Below are positions 24,078 through 35,229 of a DNA stretch of 64,000 bases, piece by piece. The stretch is from Microvelia longipes (lineage: Eukaryota; Arthropoda; Insecta; Hemiptera; Veliidae). The stretch's first letter is position 1. Every line of letters starts with the position of its first letter. Location of the stretch: assembly GCA_018340805.1 (NCBI GenBank), contig JACMZG010001913.1, forward strand, positions 13,582,714 to 13,646,713. The letters are read 5' to 3'. The notes beneath the pieces were generated by a model that was given only the letters and a program-made list of their open reading frames with translations, had not been told where the DNA came from and did not search any database. A program made the translations under genes and the position numbers.

Positions 24078-24110
24078 TATATATATATATATATATATAA
24101 TATATATATT
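24078..24110. repeat. (TA)n microsatellite
   Basis: Short TA tract at the 5' side of the Penelope-like element. The equivalent tract past the gap is at 32039-32071. Confidence 0.85.
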
Positions 24111-24737
24111 TAAAAGTCTCTCAAAAAAAATATAATAAAAACTTTATTGGCAAAGCCCTGAGTCTCATCCTAATATCTAAATTGATAGATTTGTATCTAT
24201 TAGTCCTAAATTTGAGAAAAGGGGACATTTTGTCCATCCTGTAAATTATATGGTATAGTTATTTGGACATACTACAACTACATAAACAATAAACCAAAGC
24301 TAAGGCTGATTTAAATTACAATATGCATTTATATGTATAAAAATCAAAAAACCCGATCATCTTAAATTTCTAATTTTATCTTATTCGTAATTTACATGCA
24401 TCATTCATATATTTATCACAACTCATTTATTTTCACAAATAAATAATTTATTTATTCAGTAATAAATCAAGTAAATTATTAAAAATAGAATTTGATTAGT
24501 GAGAATTAGGTGAGGAGGCCAACCTTTAAATAACGAGATATGACCTTTCAACGACCAAACCCTACTGTACATAATATAGACCACCCTAAACTAGACCATA
24601 CCTTCCAAATGCGAAATAAATAGCTTACCTTTGAGCTTATTATAATAGACATTCAGATTTTTTTAAGTATGGAAACAAATTAGGCAAACATTTGACAAAT
24701 ATTTCATTGATTTGTAATTAACCCCACTACTCCTGAA
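24111..24737. other. Intron sequence, nothing recognised
   Basis: AT-rich. The complement of 24116-24160 (GGGCTTTGCCAATAAAGTTT) resembles part of the small inverted element at 59565-59742. In the other copy (32033-32305) an open frame crosses this area but has no known domain. Confidence 0.45.
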
Positions 24738-25170
24738 ATGTAAAATATGAGTACTTTTCCTTCTCACGTCAGATTTGCTACGCTCGCCTTTCTGCTTCGA
24801 TTGTCCTCAGAATATACAAGTTGTTAAACTGAAACACCAGATACTGCACCATATAATAAATTCCTTTTATTACCAGCGGTCAACATCCAGGTACTGATCA
24901 CACTCGATTCTGCATAACTTTTATGATCCAACAAAAATCAAAGGATATACTTCGAACTACAACTACACCTAAAGACTGATTTTTCTACAAAGTTTCAACT
25001 CTCTAGCATAAATGCACTGGGAGCTACGATGATAACACACACATAAAGACAGACATCTTTGTGAAAACCGCTTAGGAGGCCTTAAAACACCTATAAAATT
25101 CGGGTGACATTCCGGTTTCTAATTGTTTTGCAATATTACTTCTCCTATATACCTATGGTATAAATGAGGA
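24738..25170 (-). repeat. Family D unit, complete, reverse orientation
   Basis: On the minus strand the unit reads TTTTCCTCATTTATACC/ATAGGTATATAGG head, CGGAATGTCACCCGAATTTT, GCGGTTTTCACAAAGATGTC, GTAGCTCCCAGTGCATTTAT, GCTAGAGAGTTGAAACTTTG, then a 5S-like block (complement of 24873-24930: AAAGTTATGCAGAATCGAGT, GATCAGTACCTGGATG, GACCGCTGG) and a closing module GAGGACAATCGAAGCAGAAA GGCGAGCG. A second unit in the same orientation starts at 25268. The 5S-like block contains counterparts of 5S box A and box C. Confidence 0.75.
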
Positions 25171-25267
25171 AAATAGTATATTTATGCAACAAGGGATGAA
25201 AGTAAGTTTTACAGCTCAAGTTAAAGTTTCGTCCTAAGGCAGCGCAAAGGACGCAAGGTATTGCGTA

Positions 25268-26290
25268 TCTGGGTACTTTTCCTTCTCACGTCAGATTTGC
25301 TACGCTCGCCTTTCTGCTTCGATTTTCCTCAGAATATACAAGTTGTTAAACTGAAAACATCTGATGCTGCACCATATAATAAATATATTCGTTCTTTAAC
25401 AGCGGTCAACCATTCAGGTACTGATCACACTCGATTCTGCTTAACTTTTATGATCCAACAAAAATCAAGGATATACTTCCGAACTACAACTACACCTAAA
25501 GAATGATTTTTCAACAAAGTTTTCTCAACTCTTAGCATCGTAGCACTGGGAGCTACGATGATAACAACACATAAAGACAGACTTTGTGAAAACCGCTTAG
25601 GAGCCTTAAATAAATAAATAATAAAAAATAAACCATTTATTTGCATATTTAAAATACCTTTTATACAAAATTTTATAAAGACAAAAGCGTTTGAATTTAC
25701 ATGCAAAATCGGCCATCAGCCGTGGTATGCTCTCTAAGAGAGCTTGGATGGTACATCTTATTTTTTTTTAAATTTAAGTTACTAAACATTTATTACTATT
25801 AAAATATTACTAAAAAGTAGTTATTACAAATATAAGTACTAACTTATATAACTTAATAAAATATAAAAAAAAAACTAAAACAACGATATAACTTAAACTT
25901 TAATTTATAATAATCTTTTATGTGCTTATTACATATAAGATGCTTAAAACAATAATACAACAATACAACAGAAAACATAAAGCAACATATAATGATTAAT
26001 GAAAGCACAATTTTTCCTAACATTATAATAAATACTTTATGGTATTATAAGAACCTTAAATAATATAAAAGTTTCTACAACATATAATTTAAAAAATACA
26101 TGCTTATATAACCATTAAAAAACCTACAAATACATACATACACATAAACATACATAAAAAGATATTTACATTTATATTTTTTTTTAAGGAGGCCTTAAAA
26201 CACCTATAAAATTCGGGTGACATTCCGGTTTCAAATTGTTTGCAAACAATACTTTCCTATATACCTATGGTATAAATGAGGAAAAGAAAA
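25268..26290 (-). repeat. Family D unit interrupted by a retroposon
   Basis: Second tandem unit, with the same order as the one at 24738 and a 5S-like block at the complement of 25400-25459. It is split: the outer part is 25268-25610, and the head (TAAAATTCGGGTGACATTCC ... ACCTATGGTATAAATGAGG) resumes at 26187-26290 after an insertion. The pre-insertion element would be about 450 bases. Confidence 0.75.
25611..26186 (-). mobile_element. Retroposon insertion with 13-bp target duplication
   Basis: Flanked by AGGAGGCCTTAAA at 26187-26199 and the same word with one missing G at 25599-25610. In the copy past the gap both flanks are perfect (33584-33596 and 34149-34161). On the minus strand the insert ends in a TTTAT repeat tail and contains AAGCTCTCTTAGAGAGCATA CCACGGCTGATGGCC. 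A target duplication of this length plus a simple-repeat tail indicates target-primed retroposition, a SINE or the 3' end of a LINE. No ORF. Confidence 0.75.
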
Positions 26291-27279
26291 ATTTAATACT
26301 CCGTATTTCTTCTTGCTAGGTCTCATTCCTGATATTTGTGTAATGTCTCTTGATTGGATTTTTCTGTTTCACTTGATGGCCTATGCACTTTGTTGACTGT
26401 AGCTTTCCTTAATATTTGACTTAAAAGAAAAATTTTGTTCGCAATTCTCTAAATTAAATTGCAAATTTTGTTTAAAAAATTTAAAATTATGTACTATACG
26501 TATCAGACTGGGCTTGAACTCTATTATTGGCTTCTGTTATAAAAATTTATCTAAATATCGAAACTATTAATAACATACATCCTATAAAAACATAACTGGG
26601 TCAAAGTAAAAGATTGATTTTATCTACTCTAACATTTTTACATTTAAAAAAAATTGAGGAATATTTAGACGTTTTTTTAATCCAGCTCTGAAAGTACCAC
26701 TTAAAAATTGAATGATATTTATCCTTTTTACCCCTAAGTGCATTTAATTCCCGATTTGTCTGAAAATCAATTCCTTCCCTTCGAACTTTTTTTTATCAAA
26801 TAAAAGTATATATATTTCCTAAATATTTTAATAATAGATAAATGATTCGGTTTTGGGAATCTATTTCCATTTCGATACATAAATCATAATTTCATTCTCG
26901 TTTCTCTAGTAAATGTAGTTCGGTTTTGAAATGTTTATGGTTAAATCTGAAACCTTAATGAAATGATGTATTTTTTTAAAGTTTTGTGGAATATTAATGA
27001 CGTTCGAAACTATTTTTGATTTGTTTTAACCTCTCAGAAATCATGTTTTGGCGTTCTGTGTTGTTGGTTTATTATAGCATTTTATAGACCTCAAAACCTG
27101 TTGGGTTTAGGTATAAGTTTTAGATTGGTTGTAAACTTTTCAATGCCAGGTCGTGAAAGAGCTTTGGGTTATAAAAGATAGTTATAAAGAGCTTTGAGAT
27201 CTTGTTAGACTCAAAACACTTTAATTGCACAAAAAATGTTTTAAAAATGAAGCATTTTTAAACAATTATATTCTTTTTT
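26291..27279. other. Intron sequence, nothing recognised
   Basis: AT-rich unique-looking DNA with no domain, RNA or repeat that I recognise. It is repeated at 34251-35230 only because of the assembly overlap. Confidence 0.45.
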
Positions 27280-29110
27280 TGACTCATTGGGCAGTTATTC
27301 TTATCGTTACTCATAGGAGCGATAATCCGTTTATTTGAACGACGAAGGTTTAGCTTGCCTTCATGTCCATGTTATGAACTCCCTAAGCTAAAATTCCCGA
27401 CAAGTTCGTTTCAAGCCTTCGCTGGTTCAGGGGTCTACATTTTTATAAATGTTTAGTAGAACTTTAACTCTTATGGTCTTCCAAGTAGAGGTCTACGCTA
27501 CCTTGATTGTTGCGCCCCTTTTAGTAGTGCAAGAAGGTAATGAGAAATTCATTATAATCTGTGTTGATAGTTAGGCTGCAATTAAAGCCCTTAATTCCAT
27601 TCCTAGTAGCTCCTCTGCCCCCTTGCTCAAAATACAAAGCTCTGTCTCTGTTGGCAGAAAGTAAAACTGTTGAACTTAAGGAGGAATTACTGTTTTACGT
27701 AATGAGGAAGCAGATATAAACTCGCTGGACAGAACCTGTTCTTCCCCTTTAGTTTTAGATGCTAAGACACTCTTGGTTGGCAGTTTTAGATGCTAAGACA
27801 CTCTTGGTTGGCTGGTTAATGAACACCATAAAACTCAGCTGGCATGCCTTTATTGATTGCAGACAAGGAAATATGTTCATTACAGAGCCAACTTAAAAAA
27901 AATACAAATTTTCTATAATACGACACACGGCTAAATCAATTGACAGCGCGCCCAAAATCTGAGAGGGAAAAATTCTATTGGTTCAAACCCGCCTCCTCCC
28001 CCTCCACTCATGACAACCTCGGTAAAAAAAAATACCTTTTTTGTTAATAAAATCATAAAAAGGCAACACTGGTGTTAAATATTGTAACCTCGCGTCGCTT
28101 TATTTCCTTCACTGTGCATATTGATTCGTTTTGTTTCGTTTCATTCTAATCTGTTCAATTCATCAAATTATTGCTTTGTTATATGATCTGAGTGCCTGTA
28201 TTTGACGCATGGACATTCTTGGACAGTCTTGACTTTTTTAAGTCATGAATGCATTGTGTCATATTATTTTTATAATATGAAACAATACGCTTTCAATTAT
28301 ACAAACTTGACACAAAAAAAGCAATTTGTTTTGGAAAAGAGTAATTATAGCTTACTATTTAAATCGTCTAACTTTTATCATAGAACTATTATGTCTATTG
28401 TCATTACGTAATTAAAACTTTAACTCCACTTAATTCATACTTCCGAACAAATTTAAAGCAACACTTAGTTGATAAATTTATAAGATACAACAATATTCCT
28501 ACTTAAAAAGTAAGTAAATAATTTTTAAAAAATAAAAAAATACGATATCAAATAAAAATAAATAATAAAATTCAAAACATAACCTGACTTACAGTGTTGC
28601 CAGAGTAGGGAATTTTTTTGTTTGTTAAAAAAAGGGATTTTTTTGTTAAAAAAAGGGATTTTTTTGTTAAAAAAAGAGAGTTGAAAGCATTGCGATTTTG
28701 GCGGGCTGTCAATTGATTTTAGCCGTGTGTCGTATTATAATTAACCTCAGCAAGCGTTGCCTAGGATACTAGTTAATGTTTTGACCGGTCACTGTCAGTT
28801 GAACATCTTGATACATTCAGTAAAATCTCAGAGGCTCACTGTCCCATGTGTGGGCACTATGAGGAGACAGCCTTTCACCTGCTTGCAGAGTATGAGGCCT
28901 ATGCTTCTCTGCGTACCCGCATATTTGGCGTTGGCCTCTTGCATAAAGAGGAGATTTATTCTTTTGTTAGAGAGATTCCTCCCATGTATCAACCGTTCAA
29001 AGATACTCTTGATAGAGGTATGGGCTAAGAAATCGGGGCTAGCTTTGCCTCCCCACCTTATTACTTCTGCTACTAAGTTCATTAGTAATTGTTTAGTATA
29101 CTAATTTTCT
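27280..29110 (+). mobile_element. LINE 3' remnant: RNase H and C-terminal zinc finger, with nested TIR element
   Basis: Decayed end of a Jockey/I-type LINE ORF2. At about 27410-27760 an RNase H domain can be followed through frame changes: GSGVYIFINV, VEVYAI (catalytic Glu), IICVDS-AAIKALNS (Asp), and NEEAD-LAG. After an 822-base DNA insertion (27916-28737) the finger SEAHCPMCGHYEETAFHLLA appears at about 28820-28900, then a tail to a TAA at 29102-29104. Stop codons and frameshifts show it is ancient. It is seen again at 35230-37060 as the assembly overlap. Confidence 0.75.
27916..28737. mobile_element. TIR element nested in the LINE
   Basis: The ends are inverted repeats of about 45 bases: left TAATACGACACACGGCTAAA ... 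GACAGCGCGCC, right the complement with GGCGGGCTGTCAATTGATTT. TA flanks both ends (27914-27915 and 28738-28739), suggesting a TA target duplication, although TATA is possible. No transposase is recognisable; the largest frame (28202-28411) is unremarkable. A non-autonomous DNA transposon younger than the LINE it splits. The other copy, 35870-36688, is the assembly overlap. Confidence 0.75.
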
Positions 29111-30500
29111 GGCAAATTATTTTTTTTAAATATTTTGCATCGCAACTTTTTTTATTTCCCTCATTCTTTGAAATATCTTACTGATTTGATCGATTTAATA
29201 TATTCTTCGTGCTTTATCCAAAACCTTATATTTATTTTTATAAAACGGAACATTATGAGAAAGCTATTTTTGTTTCTAAATACAAAGAGTTTGTTTTGTT
29301 TGTCAAATGAAATGTAACAGGTTAAAAATTATAAAAATACATTTTTTTAGGGTCAAGTTTGACATTTTAAAAGGAATGGAAAAAAGAAAATAAATCCCTA
29401 AATAAGCTAAGAGAAAAAAGCAAAGACACGAAAAGACCTTCTTGATTTTTCTTTATTTAAAAGAAAGATGTTTTTCTCATCCTTAGCTGGGGTTTACATT
29501 TATACCATGACAAACTTTCTTTCTTAAATATGTTGGGGAGAAAGAAAGATGTAAAAAGAGGTTATTACGAGGAAAAACAATGTATTCAAGATTCTTAAAA
29601 GACAAAATAACTTCAAGGAAAAAGTCCCCGAGCTAAAAGAAGAAAAGCCTTTAAAATGTTTTCTTTTTTCTCCCCCAGTCCAGATTAATAGGTCTTCTCA
29701 ACGGGTCTCCGGGAGCCCCAGACTCGACCCTCACGGTATCGTCGCCCAGCTTTTTCTTAGATGCCACTTTTTTCTAGTTAATTCTTGTTTTAAAAATTAA
29801 ACTTTTTTACCTTTTTTCTTGTTGTTGGTTTAGGAAATAATATTTAATTAATTAATAAGATAGTTAATAACTTTTTTTGCGGTGATAAGATTAAATAAAG
29901 ATGGATTTTTATAGCGTTCCTTATCTTTAGAGCTTTTTTTACATTTTATTAAACAGATTAAAAGAAATTTTGATTTTTTTAGTCATTGGATAAAAATCTT
30001 TTGTGAAAGATAAAACATTGTTAGAAGCAGCTAAAAAAGCCTTGTCTATAGTGAACTAATTTTTAATTAATAATGAATTGTAACATCCTTTACTTAGGTA
30101 TTCATATCGTTTTTATACTATGACACTGAGTCTTCTTTTTACATATAATTATTGTAGTTAGCTATTATCCTCTCTCCTTTTCACCCTTTTCTTTCTCTAC
30201 TATTTTTTACATTCAACACATCTATCAAAAGACGTAGAGGGGGAATTTTTTTGAAGAGGGTCTTTTGCCAAAAAAATGAACCTTTGCTGACAAACTCGGT
30301 TGACGTGAGAGGCTTAAGGTTATCCTAGCTTATAGGTAACTTCTTAAGACTAAATGTACCAGTGATTTCCCATGGCGCTTTGAACGATCTGTATTCACTG
30401 TATTAAAACCTGGTTAAGATATGGAAACCATGGCTCACCCCTCACAATCGGATGATTATCAATTCATTACGATTACGTTTTATTTTTATTCATTTTTACC
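29111..30500. other. Intron sequence up to the gap
   Basis: No recognisable gene. The stretch 29680-29760 is less AT-rich (CCAGTCCAGATTAATAGG, CGGGTCTCCGGGAGCC) but has no feature I can name. The contig stops at 30500. Confidence 0.5.
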
Positions 30501-31500
30501 NNNNNNNNNNNNNNNNNNNNNNNNNNNNNNNNNNNNNNNNNNNNNNNNNNNNNNNNNNNNNNNNNNNNNNNNNNNNNNNNNNNNNNNNNNNNNNNNNNNN
30601 NNNNNNNNNNNNNNNNNNNNNNNNNNNNNNNNNNNNNNNNNNNNNNNNNNNNNNNNNNNNNNNNNNNNNNNNNNNNNNNNNNNNNNNNNNNNNNNNNNNN
30701 NNNNNNNNNNNNNNNNNNNNNNNNNNNNNNNNNNNNNNNNNNNNNNNNNNNNNNNNNNNNNNNNNNNNNNNNNNNNNNNNNNNNNNNNNNNNNNNNNNNN
30801 NNNNNNNNNNNNNNNNNNNNNNNNNNNNNNNNNNNNNNNNNNNNNNNNNNNNNNNNNNNNNNNNNNNNNNNNNNNNNNNNNNNNNNNNNNNNNNNNNNNN
30901 NNNNNNNNNNNNNNNNNNNNNNNNNNNNNNNNNNNNNNNNNNNNNNNNNNNNNNNNNNNNNNNNNNNNNNNNNNNNNNNNNNNNNNNNNNNNNNNNNNNN
31001 NNNNNNNNNNNNNNNNNNNNNNNNNNNNNNNNNNNNNNNNNNNNNNNNNNNNNNNNNNNNNNNNNNNNNNNNNNNNNNNNNNNNNNNNNNNNNNNNNNNN
31101 NNNNNNNNNNNNNNNNNNNNNNNNNNNNNNNNNNNNNNNNNNNNNNNNNNNNNNNNNNNNNNNNNNNNNNNNNNNNNNNNNNNNNNNNNNNNNNNNNNNN
31201 NNNNNNNNNNNNNNNNNNNNNNNNNNNNNNNNNNNNNNNNNNNNNNNNNNNNNNNNNNNNNNNNNNNNNNNNNNNNNNNNNNNNNNNNNNNNNNNNNNNN
31301 NNNNNNNNNNNNNNNNNNNNNNNNNNNNNNNNNNNNNNNNNNNNNNNNNNNNNNNNNNNNNNNNNNNNNNNNNNNNNNNNNNNNNNNNNNNNNNNNNNNN
31401 NNNNNNNNNNNNNNNNNNNNNNNNNNNNNNNNNNNNNNNNNNNNNNNNNNNNNNNNNNNNNNNNNNNNNNNNNNNNNNNNNNNNNNNNNNNNNNNNNNNN
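30501..31500. other. Assembly gap, exactly 1000 N
   Basis: A round-number placeholder gap of unknown true length. The sequences on its two sides overlap over about 6.96 kb, so the real gap is probably zero or negative. Open frames drawn across it are meaningless. Confidence 0.99.
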
Positions 31501-32036
31501 AGTTGTTATCAGAAAGCTGTCGGTGGGCTTCGTTAGAATAGTCTTTGTAGTCCATAACGACTGTAGTAGATCCTTTGTCAGCAGGTAAAATAATGATATC
31601 AGAATCATTACGTAGAGACTTAATGGCTTGAAATTCTTGAGGTGAGAGGTTAGGTGTAGAGTTAAGAGAGTTTGGAAAATTGGAATCCGAAACTTGGTCA
31701 ATAACAGACATTAAATAACGTTCTAGAGGATGGTTTTGGTCTAACGGAGGAGGTTCATTAATAGAAGCAGGTTTGAAAGGCACTAATGAACTATGTATCT
31801 TGTTAGTAGAAGTCACATCGGGGTTATTTTTCCAATAATACTTCCAGCGAAGAGAGCGAGCAAATTTAAGTGTGTCAGCAACAAGGTCGATCTGATTAAA
31901 ACGAGGAGTAGGTGAAAAGGTAAGTCCTTTCGATAAAACAGAAATTTGGGGTTCATTCAGATTTTTAGAAGATAAGTTAAGAACTTCCCGATTATTATTA
32001 GGTTCTAAAGGGGCGTTAGAAGGTGGAGGGGGGTGG
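31501..32036 (-). pseudogene. Penelope-like element N-terminal part (overlap copy)
   Basis: Minus-strand frame open without interruption from about 32036 to the gap edge. It reads an N-terminal NREVLNLSSKNLNEPQISVL, SKGLTFSPTPRFNQIDLVAD, RSLRWKYYWKNNPDVTS, then IKSLRNDSDIIILPADKGST. There is no ATG at the open end near the TA tract. The RT core and GIY-YIG are cut off by the gap and are seen only in copy 1. Confidence 0.85.
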
Positions 32037-32037
32037 T

Positions 32038-32038
<1 letters not shown>

Positions 32039-32071
<33 letters not shown>
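32039..32071. repeat. (TA)n microsatellite (overlap copy)
   Basis: Counterpart of 24078-24110, differing in repeat number, as expected for unpolished reads or two haplotypes. Confidence 0.85.
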
Positions 32072-32076
<5 letters not shown>

Positions 32077-32728
32077 TCTCTCAAAAAAATATAATAAAAA
32101 CTTTATTGGCAAAGCCCTGAGTCTCATCCTAATATCTAAATTTGATAGATTTGTATCTATTAGTCCTAAATTTGAGAAAAGGGGGACATTTGGTCCATCC
32201 TGTAAATTATATGGAGTAGTATATTTTGGACATACTAACAACTACATAAACAATACAACCAAAGCTAAGGCTGATTTAAATTACAATATGCTATTTATAT
32301 GGTAAAATCAAAAAAACCCGTATCATCTTAAATTCTAATTTTAATCTTATTCGTAATTTTACATGCATCATTCATATATTTATCACAACTCATTTATTTC
32401 ACAAATAAATAGATTTATTTATTCAGTAATAGAAATCAAGTAAATTATTAAAAATAGAATTTGATTAGCTGAGAATTAGGTGAGGGAGGCCAACCTTTAA
32501 AATAAACGAGATATGACCTTTCAACGACCCAAACCCTACTGTACATAATATAGACCACCCTAAACTAGACCATACCCTTCCAAATGCGAAATAAATTAGC
32601 TTACCTTTGAGCTTATTATAATAGACATTCAGATTTTTTTAAGTATGGAAACAAATTAGGCAAACATTTGACAAATATTTCATTGATTTGTAATTAACCC
32701 CACTACTCCTGAAATGTAAAATATGAGT

Positions 32729-33155
32729 ACTTTTCCTTCTCACGTCAGATTTGCTACGCTCGCCTTTCTGCTTCGATTGTCCTCAGAATATACAAGTTGT
32801 TAAACTGAAACACCAGATACTGCACCATATAATAAATTCCGTTTTATTACCAGCGGTCAACCATCCAGGTACTGATCACACTCGATTCTGCATAACTTTT
32901 ATGATCCAACAAAAATCAAGGATATACTTCCGAACTACAACTACACCTAAAGACTGATTTTTCTACAAAGTTTCAACTCTCTAGCATAAATGCACTGGGA
33001 GCTACGATGATAACACACACATAAAGACAGACATCTTTGTGAAAACCGCTTAGGAGGCCTTAAAACACCTATAAAATTCGGGTGACATTCCGGTTTCTAA
33101 TTGTTTTGCAATATTACTTCTCCTATATACCTATGGTATAAATGAGGAAAAGTAT
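32729..33155 (-). repeat. Family D unit (overlap copy)
   Basis: Counterpart of 24738-25170, with the 5S-like block at the complement of about 32849-32909. Confidence 0.75.
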
Positions 33156-33249
33156 AGTTATTTATGCAACAAGGGATGAAAGTAAGTTTTACAGCTCAAG
33201 TTAAAGTTTCGTCCTAAGGCAGCGCCAAAGGACGCAAGGGTATTGCGTA

Positions 33250-34250
33250 TCTGGGTACTTTTCCTTCTCACGTCAGATTTGCTACGCTCGCCTTTCTGCT
33301 TCGATTTTCCTCAGAATATACAAGTTGTTAAACTGAAACATCTGATGCTGCACCATATAATAAATATATTCGTTTCTTTAACAGCGGTCAACCATTCAGG
33401 TACTGATCACACTCGATTCTGCTTAACTTTTATGATCCAACAAAAATCAAGGATATACTTCCGAACTACAACTACACCTAAAGAATGATTTTTCAACAAA
33501 GTTTTTCTCAACTCTTTAGCATCGTAGCACTGGGAGCTACGATGATAACAAACACATAAAGACAGACTTTGTGAAAACCGCTTAGGAGGCCTTAAATATA
33601 TAAATAAATAAATAAATAAACCATTTATTTGCATATTTAAAATACCTTTTATACAAATTTTATAAAGACAAAAGCGTTTGAATTTACATGCAAAATCGGC
33701 CATCAGCCGTGGTATGCTCTCTAAGAGAGCTTGGATGGTACATCTTATTTTTTTTTAAATTAAGTTACTAACATTATTACTATTAAATATTACTAAAAAG
33801 TTATTACAAATATAAGTACTAACTTATATAACTTAATAAATATAAAAAAAACTAAAACACGATATAACTTAAACTTTAATTTATAATAATTTTATGTGCT
33901 TATTACATATAGATGCTTAAAACATAATAAACAATACAACAGAAACATAAAGCAACACTATAATTGATTAATGAAAGCACAATTTTTCTAACATTATATA
34001 ATACTTATGGTATATTATAAGAAACCTTAAATAATATAAAAGTTTCTACAACATATAATTTAAAAAATACATTATAACCATTAAAACTACAATACATACA
34101 TACACATAAACATACATAAAAAGATATTTACATTTATATTTTTTTTTAAGGAGGCCTTAAAACACCTATAAAATTCGGGTGACATTCCGGTTTCAAATTG
34201 TTTTGCAAACAATACTTTTCCTATATACCTATGGTATAAATGAGGAAAAG
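33250..34250 (-). repeat. Family D unit interrupted by a retroposon (overlap copy)
   Basis: Counterpart of 25268-26290, with the 5S-like block at the complement of about 33381-33440. The retroposon occupies 33597-34148 between perfect 13-base duplications. Confidence 0.75.
33597..34148 (-). mobile_element. Retroposon with perfect 13-bp target duplication (overlap copy)
   Basis: AGGAGGCCTTAAA at 33584-33596 and 34149-34161. On the minus strand it ends in (TTTAT)n. Counterpart of 25611-26186. Confidence 0.78.
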
Positions 34251-35229
34251 AAAAAATTTAATACTCCGTATTTCTTCTTGCTAGGTCTCATTCCTGATAT
34301 TTGTGTAATGTCTCTTGATTGGATTTTTCTGTTTTCACTTGATGGCCTATGCACTTGTTGACTGTAGCTTTTCCTTAATATTTGACTTAAAAGAAAAATT
34401 TTGTTCGCAATTCTCTAAATTAAATTGCAAATTTTGTTTAAAAAATTTAAAATTATGTACTATACGTATCGACTGGCTTGAACTCTATTATTGGCTTCTG
34501 TTATAAAAATTTATCTAAATATCGAAACTATTAATAACATACATCCTATAAAAACATAACTGGGTCAAAGTAAAAGATTGATTTTATCTACTCTAACATT
34601 TTTTACATTTAAAAAAAATTGAAGGAATATTTTAGACGTTTTTTTAATCCAGCTCTGAAAGTACCACTTAAAAATTGAATGATATTTATCCTTTTTACCC
34701 TAAGTGATTTAATTCCCGATTTGTCTGATCAATTCCTTCCCTTCGAATTTTTTTATCAAATAAAAGTATATATATTTCCTAAATATTTTAGATAAATGAT
34801 TCGGTTTTGGGAATCTATTTCCATTTCGATACATAAATCATAATTTCATTCTCGTTTCTCTAGTAAATGTAGTTCGGTTTTGAAATGTTTATGGTTAAAT
34901 CTGAAACCTTAATGAAATGATGTATTTTTTTAAAGTTTTGTGGAATATTAATGACGTTCGAAACTATTTTTGATTTGTTTTAACCTCTCAGAAATCATGT
35001 TTTGGCGTTCTGTGTTGTTGGTTTATTATAGCATTTTATAGACCTCAAAACCTGTTGGGTTTAGGTATAAGTTTTAGATTGGTTGTAAACTTTTCAATGC
35101 CAGGTCGTGAAAGAGCTTTGGTTATAAAAAGATAGTTATAAAGAGCTTTGAGATCTTGTTAGACTCAAAACACTTTAATTGCACAAAAAATGTTTTAAAA
35201 ATGAAGCATTTTTAAACAATTATATTCTT

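Larger units (their letters stand above)
23547..30500. other. First copy of a ~6.96-kb block duplicated across the N gap
   Basis: Every landmark in this block recurs in the same order at 31501-38467: the Penelope N-terminus, TA tract, two family D units, retroposon, LINE 3' part with its nested TIR element, and the unique tail ending ATTCATTTTTACC. The block ends exactly at the first N, and its partner starts exactly after the last N. Differences are mostly one- or two-base indels in short runs. This is what an unmerged overlap between two contig ends looks like. Confidence 0.92.

Noticed and set aside
28202..28411. 69-codon ORF inside the nested TIR element
   Set aside because: No transposase motif, and too short to explain mobility.
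30421..31816. Long ORFs of 371-447 codons
   Set aside because: They are mostly N placeholder bases; only the 31501-31816 end (Penelope N-terminus) is real.
32033..32305. A 90-codon ORF (KFDRFVSISPKFEKRGTFGP)
   Set aside because: No recognisable domain; half of it is TA repeat, and the frame is broken in the other copy.
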